DNA from: Klebsiella aerogenes | GTDB taxonomy: Bacteria; Pseudomonadota; Gammaproteobacteria; Enterobacterales; Enterobacteriaceae | Length of the DNA: 64,000 bases | Reading direction: 5' to 3' | Assembly (NCBI GenBank): GCA_029027985.1 | Contig: CP119076.1 | Span: 4,338,422 to 4,402,421, forward strand | Shown here: positions 8,110 to 14,697 of the stretch, piece by piece | Layout of the letters: each line of letters opens with the position of its first letter | Position numbering within the stretch: position 1 is the first letter of the stretch | Notes under the pieces: generated by a model | The model's database searches: none | What the model was told of the DNA's origin: nothing | The model's input: the letters and a program-made list of their open reading frames with translations, nothing else | Position numbers and translations under genes: made by a program

Positions 8110-8646
8110 TCAGGCCCAGACAGTCAGGCCCAGCATCACCAGCCATACCCAGAAGTAAGCCGGTTTCTGACCAAGGGTTTTCGCCCGCCGCCACAAATAG
8201 AACGGCACCAGCCAGGCAAGTTTGCCGAACGTGGTGGTATCCACTCCGGCCTTACGCAGGCGTCGTTCATCGAGATACCCCAGTGCGATATTGAGCAGCA
8301 GCGTGATGAACCAGTACTGCCCACCCGAGACGGCCTCATATGCCTCGTCAAATGACATCCCGCTCAATCCTGCAGTCCACAACTCCAGCGCGTAGCCAAT
8401 GAAGGGAGCAAATGCCAGCGTCCACACAACGCCACCCGGAATGCGGTTCCCCGGCAGCGCTGGCGGTGTGGTGCTCCGGAGCAGCGCCGAAGAAAGCGGA
8501 GTAGCGGAGACCGGCTGCCACTCTGCCATTCCCTGTCGCCACACCAGAGTGGATGCAGTCAGTTCACCGCGCATAATCAAGCTGGTGATGTCGTCTTCGG
8601 TCACATTGTCGTGACGTATGCCATTTTTCTCGTAATGCCAGATCAT
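8110..8646 (-). CDS. GYF-domain membrane protein
   Basis: Residues 2-50 fit a GYF_2/DUF4339 domain (IWHYEKNGIRHDNVT, then GELTASTLVWRQGMAEWQPV), a small fold that often recruits partners. After a proline-rich linker come several hydrophobic segments at about residues 72-92, 110-125 and 160-177 that should lie in the inner membrane, with a basic stretch (YLDERRLRK) between them. 178 aa in total. It stands upstream of the two exported-protein genes and may be in one operon with them. Role unknown. Confidence 0.75.
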   Translation of the reverse strand: MIWHYEKNGIRHDNVTEDDITSLIMRGELTASTLVWRQGMAEWQPVSATPLSSALLRSTTPPALPGNRIPGGVVWTLAFAPFIGYALELWTAGLSGMSFDEAYEAVSGGQYWFITLLLNIALGYLDERRLRKAGVDTTTFGKLAWLVPFYLWRRAKTLGQKPAYFWVWLVMLGLTVWA

Positions 8647-8671
8647 TGTTTTTCCTTCTTAACAGAGATAA

Positions 8672-9382
8672 TTAAATCAGTGTGTTGCCCGGTTCCTCCT
8701 CAGAGGGCCCAGGAGACAAGACTTCACGGATACAGCTGAAGTGCGGAAGGGCCCGGATAAAGCCCGCCTGTGTGGTTAACTGGCTGAGACGTTTTAGTGG
8801 GGTGAACGTTGTGTTGAGGACTGTCACCGCATGGATGGTCGCCAGAGGATGCACGGTGATATACCCGTTAAGTTCACCGGTGAGGTACCAGCAGCCGTCG
8901 AATGAAATCAGTCGGTACGGGGCCAGCCCGTCACAGCGCTCTCCCTCGGCCAGCAGCAGTACCCGCTGGCAGGCGGTAATGGCACTGACGAGGCGGTAAA
9001 ACACCAGCGAGCTGGCCGGTGACACTGACTGTGGGGGTTGCCACACCAGGCAGGGCATCCCTCCTGCAGTGAGCAGCATGCCCGCCAGACGCCGGTCCAG
9101 CCCCGGAAAAATATCGGCCAGTCCTGCCCGGTGAGCAAAGGTCAGCGCATCCAGCTCGCCCTGTACGCCTCCACCGGTACTGCGCAGGCGGCATTGCCCC
9201 CGTCGATACTCAAGGTCGAGGTACATCAGCCGTTCGCGAAAATCCCGTCGCAGGGTACGGACTGACACACCAAACTCTGCAGCCAGCCGCGCCATGTTCA
9301 GCGTTTCACCTGCAACCAGGCGGCTGATTATCAGTGACAGCCTGACAGCCAGCCGGTCATGACGGCGCTCTGCCTGTGTCAT
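8672..9382 (-). CDS. WYL-domain transcriptional regulator (YfjR/YafY-like)
   Basis: The 236-aa protein has an N-terminal DeoR-type helix-turn-helix (about residues 10-55, with LNMARLAAEFGVSVRTLRRD) and a C-terminal WYL-like ligand domain with CDGLAPYRLISFDGCWYLTG at about 150-170. WYL regulators bind nucleic-acid-related ligands and are common in mobile elements and near defence genes. The upstream 208 bp (9383-9590) has no gene and should hold its promoter. It may control the minus-strand cargo from the GYF gene to cbtA. Confidence 0.82.
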   Translation of the reverse strand: MTQAERRHDRLAVRLSLIISRLVAGETLNMARLAAEFGVSVRTLRRDFRERLMYLDLEYRRGQCRLRSTGGGVQGELDALTFAHRAGLADIFPGLDRRLAGMLLTAGGMPCLVWQPPQSVSPASSLVFYRLVSAITACQRVLLLAEGERCDGLAPYRLISFDGCWYLTGELNGYITVHPLATIHAVTVLNTTFTPLKRLSQLTTQAGFIRALPHFSCIREVLSPGPSEEEPGNTLI

Positions 9383-9590
9383 CTTAAATCTCCGTAATAG
9401 TTAACTGACTGAATATGAAATGATTCTAAAGAGGGGGGCGGACAGGGTATGGACATGGAATGAACTATTTTTTATCTGCCACCGGAAGCAGGCCCGACGC
9501 GGCACATCGTGAAATACGGTGAAAAAACACTCAATTCAGTGGAGGTAAAACGGACAGGGAGTGTCCTTTCCTAACATGCTGATAACAAGC

Positions 9591-10415
9591 TCAGGACTGA
9601 AACCCACTCAGCATCGCTTCAGCCATCACCCAGAGAGCCCGGTTGAGCTTCACATCTCCGTCGATACCACGCACGGCGCGGGTATGCATTCGCCCGCCTT
9701 TCGCACTCCGGCCACTGAGCCCGCCCTTAATCAGGTTCTCTTGAATACGCTGATATGTGGTCCACAGATCATTGCTCTCATCCTGCCAGCGGCGTGGGGA
9801 GAGTATCTGAGGTGCTGTCACTGGCTGGTGGTCCTCACCGAAACGGTACGTCAGTGCAGCCTGTGCCAGAGCCTGTTGTGCAGGTGGCGGCAGCATCAGC
9901 GACTGCATGGCATCCCGCTTCTCTTCCACACGGTCAAAAATACCCAGCACTTCATACGCTCCCTCAATCACCTGACTCACGACATCTCCTTTGTGCGGCA
10001 CACGCACCTCGCCAAACGACTCACCGCAGACAAGCCCGTTCTGGCATACCGCGCGGAATAATCCCGGCAGCATCTGATACGAGCTGGTGCCGTCATGAGA
10101 GTTGAGCAGAATGATTTCCGGGACTTGCTTGCCGGTAATTTGTCCCTCCCGACGCAGGCGCAGCATGTGCTTTGTGTGCTCGCGGCGACCTGGGTCACGC
10201 ACTCTGGTCTGACAGGCAAAGAAGGGCTGAAAGCCTTCGCGCTGCAGACTGTCGAGGAGAGAAATCGTGGGTATATATGTGTACCGTTCACTGCGAGATT
10301 CGTGTTTGTCCTCACTGAAAACACTGGGCACTACACGAAATAGCTCTTCGTGGGTTAACGGACGGTCACGACGGATAAGATTTGATGCACCAAAGCGCGA
10401 AGCCAGACGGGTCAT
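9591..10415 (-). CDS. DUF932 family protein (YfjQ/YafZ-like)
   Basis: The 274-aa product begins MTRLASRFGASNLIRRDRPL and runs through SRSERYTYIPTI, FFACQTRVRD and TKHMLRLRR, which is the YfjQ/YafZ family of CP4-like islands (DUF932). The family is often carried by plasmids and islands and has no assigned activity. The ATG at 10415 was chosen because GAGGAG lies eight bases upstream and because E. coli relatives start there; the frame allows five more codons. It is separated from the GTPase gene by a terminator. Confidence 0.85.
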   Translation of the reverse strand: MTRLASRFGASNLIRRDRPLTHEELFRVVPSVFSEDKHESRSERYTYIPTISLLDSLQREGFQPFFACQTRVRDPGRREHTKHMLRLRREGQITGKQVPEIILLNSHDGTSSYQMLPGLFRAVCQNGLVCGESFGEVRVPHKGDVVSQVIEGAYEVLGIFDRVEEKRDAMQSLMLPPPAQQALAQAALTYRFGEDHQPVTAPQILSPRRWQDESNDLWTTYQRIQENLIKGGLSGRSAKGGRMHTRAVRGIDGDVKLNRALWVMAEAMLSGFQS

Positions 10416-10452
10416 AAGCAGACTCCTCATGATGGGAAAATAAAGACAGAAA

Positions 10453-10480
10453 AGCCCTACCGCTCAATCGCGGCAGGGCT
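10453..10480 (-). terminator. Intrinsic terminator of the GTPase gene
   Basis: The arms at 10453-10463 and 10470-10480 pair (10 of 11) around a 6-nt loop, and the leftward transcript continues with GCTTTT. It lies 30 bases after the GTPase stop. Confidence 0.8.
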
Positions 10481-10510
10481 CAGGAAACTACGGGTTAGAA
10501 GGGTTAATGT

Positions 10511-11374
10511 TCAGAAGAAGAAGTTCCAGACTGCACGAGCGACCGATACCACGATGTCGCGTACAGACTGGATGACAGTCCGAACCGGGGACGGTATCAG
10601 GGGCATGGAACTTACTGTGTCCAACACCGAGCCGACCGTTTCACCAAAATCGTCAAGGGCTTTTTTATTAATGGCATCGGTACGAAGTGGATCACTAAGC
10701 TGTACCGCCACCGGACTACTGGCCTCCCGCGGCAGGCAATGAATCATCCGTTCAGCCATTACCCGCAGCCCCCATTGCAAGCGTACCGACACCACACAGA
10801 TAGGGTTTACAGGTTGGAACAACTCATGCAGTAGACAGATTTTGCGGCTGATATTTTGTTTCTGCTCTGAAGACAGCTTTTCACCACCGCTGGTGGGTTC
10901 AACCTTGTCGGACTGACTGATGACAAACAACACCTTATGCCGGTATGCTTCACCAATCACCTGCCGGTAAAAATGTTCATCCACCGCTAGTGCTCGATCA
11001 TCGGCCTTAATCAACCACAGCACCAGGTCGAGCCGGGGAAGTTGTTCACGGTAGAGTGCGGCATATTCAGCATCCCGGAGTTCGGACTCTCCTACACCGG
11101 GTAGGTCCATAATTGTCATAAAGCGTTTGCCGAGCTGTAGGCGAAACTGCAGTGGTTTTCGAGTACATGCCGCCACATCACTGACCGGTGATATATCCCC
11201 AGCAAACAGGGCATTACACAGGCTGCTCTTGCCTGCTCCGGTTTTCCCCATAATGCCTATTACAGGCTCGTAGTGGGTTAACTGATTTATCTGCTGCAGA
11301 ATGCGTTCAGAGACCCACTGGGGCAGGCCGGAAAGCGGTTGCTGCAGTGACTGCAGACCGTCAAATTGTTTCAT
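10511..11374 (-). CDS. YfjP/YeeP-type GTPase
   Basis: The 287-aa length equals that of E. coli YfjP as I recall it. The P-loop GIMGKTGAGKSS lies at about residues 40-51, the G3 motif DLPGVGES at about 90-97, and SQSDKVEP (a G4-like N/SQxD) near 154-161. The C-terminus is hydrophobic with aromatics. It belongs to the 50S-ribosome-binding/Era-like GTPase superfamily. Cellular role unknown. The ATG at 11374 is preceded by GGAGGA at a good distance; the frame allows a nine-codon extension. Flanked by terminators on both sides, so it is probably a single-gene transcript. Confidence 0.88.
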   Translation of the reverse strand: MKQFDGLQSLQQPLSGLPQWVSERILQQINQLTHYEPVIGIMGKTGAGKSSLCNALFAGDISPVSDVAACTRKPLQFRLQLGKRFMTIMDLPGVGESELRDAEYAALYREQLPRLDLVLWLIKADDRALAVDEHFYRQVIGEAYRHKVLFVISQSDKVEPTSGGEKLSSEQKQNISRKICLLHELFQPVNPICVVSVRLQWGLRVMAERMIHCLPREASSPVAVQLSDPLRTDAINKKALDDFGETVGSVLDTVSSMPLIPSPVRTVIQSVRDIVVSVARAVWNFFF

Positions 11375-11402
11375 TACTGCTCCTCCGAAAAAAGTATACA
11401 AA

Positions 11403-11430
11403 AACGGCAGAACTAAGAGGTTCTGCCGTT
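11403..11430 (-). terminator. Intrinsic terminator after the RHH-like gene
   Basis: AACGGCAGAAC and GTTCTGCCGTT are a perfect 11-bp stem with a 6-nt loop; the leftward transcript continues with TTTTTG. It lies 44 bases after the stop of the 310-aa gene and 28 bases before the GTPase start. Confidence 0.88.
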
Positions 11431-11473
11431 AATGGGATATGTTCAGAGTGATGATATATATCTGTGATCTTTT

Positions 11474-12406
11474 TTAATTTTCCCAACTTTTCAGTTTAGC
11501 TTTTGCGTATGCATCATTGATCAGCATCTCAATCAATTCATTGATTTTCATTTCATTTTGGCTTGCTAGATAATCAAGTTGTCTCTTACTATCTTTGCTA
11601 ATATAGGTATTGAGAACTTTTTTGTTTGCAACACTATCTCTGAATTTTTTCTGACCCCATGCTTTTTTTGTTTTTATAATAAACAATTCACCTTCAGCAT
11701 CGGATTTATCCTCAACCCATTGATCAAAGATTGAATGAACTTTCAGATTCAAATTTTTTTCAAACCAAAAATCCACATTACCATTAATCATTTTATTCTT
11801 ATCGAAGTAAGACATCACCCACTGATAATCTGCCAAATATTTAGCATCATATCTGGCTGATGAGAACCAAAACGGATTGCCAAATTTTTTCTGGATACGG
11901 AGCCATGACCTCTTCAAACGTTCTAAGGTGGAACTGATATTATTAAGGCTTGATACACGACATTGATAGTCTATCAAAAGAATTACCCCATCATAATTTA
12001 CGCCACCCTTATCAGAACCAAGGCTCCATTCAGGTAAGGTGATATCAAGAAGAGAGGGGGTATTATTATTTGTATATAACTTATATTCGGCATGAATATA
12101 ATTAGCAACAAATGACAACGAACGCTCACAATCAATCCACTCAAGTTCACTAAAAGGTATTAACTTACCTTCAACCTCTCGCCTACTCTTTTCAAAGAAA
12201 TCTTCCGCACTCCAATACTTAACCATTTCTTTTTTATTCATATATTTAATGCAAGACTCTTTGAAAAGAGTGGTATCACCTATTCTTTCCACTAATTCAC
12301 GAGACTCATCAGCATGCATTAATGCTGAGCGAAAGATATTCCAGTAAAGCCATAAATTTACTCTTTTCGTCCAGAGACTGGCCACTCGTTTTCCTGAACT
12401 CATCAT
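11474..12406 (-). CDS. Unrecognised 310-aa protein with a ribbon-helix-helix-like C-terminus
   Basis: I do not recognise the main part of this protein. It is rich in aromatic and charged residues, has several Trp (YWSAEDFF, WSLGSDKGG, DYQWVMSYF) and no signal peptide or membrane segment. The last 50 residues read VLNTYISKDSKRQLDYLAS, then EMKINELIEMLINDAY: one strand and two helices in the pattern of MetJ/Arc-type ribbon-helix-helix domains. This suggests DNA binding by a dimer. A perfect 16-bp palindrome lies 44 bases upstream of the start and could be its own operator. GAGGTT precedes the ATG ATG start; either may be used. The gene is AT-rich compared with its island neighbours. Confidence 0.7.
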   Translation of the reverse strand: MMSSGKRVASLWTKRVNLWLYWNIFRSALMHADESRELVERIGDTTLFKESCIKYMNKKEMVKYWSAEDFFEKSRREVEGKLIPFSELEWIDCERSLSFVANYIHAEYKLYTNNNTPSLLDITLPEWSLGSDKGGVNYDGVILLIDYQCRVSSLNNISSTLERLKRSWLRIQKKFGNPFWFSSARYDAKYLADYQWVMSYFDKNKMINGNVDFWFEKNLNLKVHSIFDQWVEDKSDAEGELFIIKTKKAWGQKKFRDSVANKKVLNTYISKDSKRQLDYLASQNEMKINELIEMLINDAYAKAKLKSWEN

Positions 12407-12810
12407 AACCTCAAACGTAAAAACAATCGTAGAAAAAAACGTATCACTCTACGTAGTATACTACGTTCCATTTTTATTGTCATAAACCTCTCCACCCGCA
12501 CCACATACCTTGTTTTTATTGGCTTTTTAGAAACATTAACGTACATCATGTAGATACGCATTACGAAAACACTAAAATTAACTCGTTGCCACTAACGGCT
12601 GTCACTGGCAGAAAGGCAATGTGAATATAAAAAGCACGGATACCGATAAGTGCTATCAGGTTAAAAATAATTAAGGTTATTTGGTATTATAGATAGTAGT
12701 TCTCGATTGATAGCCATCTTCCATCCCCATATGGGATGATACATATCCGTCAAAAGCGATTAAAACCTACTTTGCAAGCATCCTGTCAGTGACAAAAAAA
12801 CATATGCACT
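12407..12810. other. Divergent regulatory gap between the RHH-like gene and the Gp2-like gene
   Basis: No ORF is supported here. The region is AT-rich and holds the palindrome at 12451-12466, a weaker related partial palindrome near 12541-12556 (TACATCATGTA core) and AT-rich promoter-like runs. It should contain the promoters of both divergent genes. I saw no tRNA or clear origin repeats. Confidence 0.5.
12451..12466. promoter_or_regulatory. Perfect 16-bp palindrome, candidate operator
   Basis: ACGTAGTATACTACGT is fully self-complementary. It is located 44 bp upstream of the 310-aa gene whose C-terminus looks like a ribbon-helix-helix domain. Position and symmetry fit autoregulation by a dimeric repressor. 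This is inference from sequence only. Confidence 0.55.
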
Positions 12811-12838
12811 AGTTCCTTTGAATTCATACAAAGGAACT
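12811..12838 (+). promoter_or_regulatory. Hairpin that hides the Shine-Dalgarno of the Gp2-like gene
   Basis: AGTTCCTTTG (12811-12820) and CAAAGGAACT (12829-12838) form a perfect 10-bp stem with an 8-nt loop. The right arm contains AAGGA, the only good ribosome-binding site for the ATG at 12844. In the mRNA, translation should be blocked unless the stem is opened. A DNA role (protein operator or replication nick site) is an alternative. Confidence 0.65.
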
Positions 12839-12843
12839 ACGCA

Positions 12844-13431
12844 ATGCAAAGATATTATCCACATTTAAAGAAAGTCATCCCTAATGACTTCCTGCTGAAT
12901 TTGATTAATCACCATCTTAATCAGGTCCTGGCATGTCACTCCAAAGTACTGGCCTTTAGAATGGATTTTAATTACCAGCGAGGCACTAACCGATTTATTC
13001 GTAACTCTTCCATCGAAATACAGGATGACCTTAGAGAACTGACGCAGGCAATGATCACTCTTCCCGGAGTTATCAGCGTTTTTTGGGTAGTGGAATGGAC
13101 ATCTGAAGGGGCTGTTCATGCTCATGCCATTTTTTATCTTAATGGTCAGGAACATCAGAAATCATTCCCATTTATTTTACAGGCAGGAGAACTATGGCAT
13201 CAGATTACTCATGGAGAGGGGAAATACCAGCGATGCAAGCCCCAAAAATATCATCAGGACAACATTAACAATGTTGTCCGATACCAAAACAACGATGCCG
13301 TAAGCAGCTTGAGACGCATAGTGAGTTATCTGACAAAAGAAGACCAGAAATATGGCTTCCTGATCTGGGGATGCAATGAGGTGCCACCACCAGCACGACA
13401 GGGAAGACCCAGAAAATATATACCCGGCTAA
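12844..13431 (+). CDS. Inovirus Gp2-like protein (YfjJ/YagK family), HUH-type
   Basis: The 195-aa protein shows VHAHAIFYLNG at about residues 91-101, the HxH (HUH) metal-binding motif of rolling-circle initiators, and YLTKEDQ near 162-168, which supplies a catalytic-type tyrosine followed by lysine. This is the inovirus Gp2 family represented in E. coli islands by YfjJ and YagK. It may nick DNA for island replication, though no activity has been shown for the island forms that I know of. Length is typical. The AAGGA ribosome-binding site lies inside a perfect hairpin. alpA follows 98 bases downstream in the same direction. Confidence 0.82.
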   Translation: MQRYYPHLKKVIPNDFLLNLINHHLNQVLACHSKVLAFRMDFNYQRGTNRFIRNSSIEIQDDLRELTQAMITLPGVISVFWVVEWTSEGAVHAHAIFYLNGQEHQKSFPFILQAGELWHQITHGEGKYQRCKPQKYHQDNINNVVRYQNNDAVSSLRRIVSYLTKEDQKYGFLIWGCNEVPPPARQGRPRKYIPG

Positions 13432-13492
13432 TACTATTTTTTACGGCACCACCGGTACCTATGCCGGAGCGGGAAGTAACAAGAATAAGACC

Positions 13493-13522
13493 TTCTCCGG
13501 TTTCCATTCAGATACCGGAGAA
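13493..13522 (+). promoter_or_regulatory. Hairpin that hides the Shine-Dalgarno of alpA
   Basis: TTCTCCGG (13493-13500) pairs perfectly with CCGGAGAA (13515-13522), whose GGAG is the ribosome-binding site for the ATG at 13530. A second CCGGAG copy at 13464-13469 could pair with the same CTCCGG, giving an alternative fold that frees the site. This arrangement could act as a switch; the switching is inference. Confidence 0.55.
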
Positions 13523-13529
13523 TCAAATC

Positions 13530-13736
13530 ATGACTATTCAAATTTCCCTGCTCGAAGACCAATTCATCGATATGGCATTCATTACGCAACTCACCCAGTT
13601 GACCGACAAATGGTTTTACAAACTGATTAAAGACGGTAAATTTCCAAAACCGACCAAGTTTGGCCGCAGTTCCCGTTGGCGTAAAAGTGAAGTCGAAGCC
13701 TGGCTGCAGGCTCGAATCGACGAATCACGCAGCTAG
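13530..13736 (+). CDS. alpA: AlpA-family excisionase/regulator
   Basis: The 68-aa product has the MerR-like winged helix of AlpA proteins: MAFITQLTQLTDKWFYKLI, then DGKFPKPTKFGRSSRWRKSEVEAWL in the second half. In CP4-57 and P4-like elements AlpA activates integrase expression and promotes excision. The internal ATG at 13530 was chosen because it matches family length and has GGAG ten bases upstream. Here it is far from the integrase (about 12 kb), with the defence cargo in between. Confidence 0.88.
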   Translation: MTIQISLLEDQFIDMAFITQLTQLTDKWFYKLIKDGKFPKPTKFGRSSRWRKSEVEAWLQARIDESRS

Positions 13737-13838
13737 ATAGCTCTCCTTACATATCACTTTCCTGACAGACACACTCTTTATCCGCTCATTGCATAGGTTT
13801 GCGGCTGCCTGTCATTCAGTATTCAGAGATAATTCACC

Positions 13839-14414
13839 ATGAAAGAGACAAAGACGCGATATAACAGTTTGCTAGTCAGCTATCAACGTTGGCTAAACGG
13901 GTTCACAAAACTGGCCATCATAAATGGCATGTGTCATCCCAATATTCAGGCCAGCCACCATCTGATGGTGGGCAGTCTGTACTTTCCCGGCGCGGGGCAG
14001 ATGACTGCAGTGGTACCTCAATGCCTTTACCGACTGATTTACGGAAGTCAGCATCCAGAGCCAGTGTCGGTAGTGACTGATATGCAAATCAGCCTTGAGA
14101 CAAAGCAAAAAACTTTACTGCACCACCCAATGCTTGAAGGGATATTGCTAAGTGAATGTATCCGCCTGAAACAACGCCCGCTAGCAAACAGGCTGATTAG
14201 CCTGTTACAACAATTCAGCTCACCAGAGCATCGCCACAAACTGGTCTGGCTATGTTGGTACGATCTGATGATGGGGGCGACGCTGGAAGACTGGCTGGAT
14301 AACCTGAAACGTAAGGCACCTGAAGCTCTAGGCTTGTGGCTGGTTGGACGGCAGGAGGAAAACATATCTCTCACGCAAATGATGGATGAATATCTGCTAT
14401 TTACCGGCCACTGA
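13839..14414 (+). CDS. Unrecognised 191-aa island protein
   Basis: I do not recognise this protein. It is soluble by appearance, with helices rich in Leu, His and Gln, several Trp and Cys, and an acidic end. The order Gp2-like, alpA, this gene is co-directional and may be one transcript. In many P4-like islands a primase-type gene follows alpA; no primase motif is visible here. The ribosome-binding site is weak. The base composition is more GC-rich than the 310-aa gene and less than the backbone. Confidence 0.6.
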   Translation: MKETKTRYNSLLVSYQRWLNGFTKLAIINGMCHPNIQASHHLMVGSLYFPGAGQMTAVVPQCLYRLIYGSQHPEPVSVVTDMQISLETKQKTLLHHPMLEGILLSECIRLKQRPLANRLISLLQQFSSPEHRHKLVWLCWYDLMMGATLEDWLDNLKRKAPEALGLWLVGRQEENISLTQMMDEYLLFTGH

Positions 14415-14697
14415 TATCAGTTCCGATTTGTGCCGAAGTGCTTTCTCCCCATGCTGACTCACTGAGAAAGGCGACAGACCCTCCATAACCACAAACAACT
14501 CCTCGATAGTCAGCACTACTCGGATTATGATTAAGATCGCTTGATATAGCTCTCGCAAAGTAGACAGGTGCGTAAAGCTACAAGTTTTTTTTAAAGCAAT
14601 ATTGATTTTGGCTCCGCCTTTCGCGGCTTCTTTACCAAAGCGTGCGACATAGCGCGTAGTCTCCACAATACCAGTCTCTCAACGCTAGGAGCGAAAA

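Noticed and set aside
14397-14666. 89-aa minus-strand ORF between the 191-aa gene and the ABC-3C operon
   Set aside because: It overlaps the end of the 191-aa gene on the other strand, has no good ribosome-binding site and no recognised pattern. It could be a remnant but cannot be supported.
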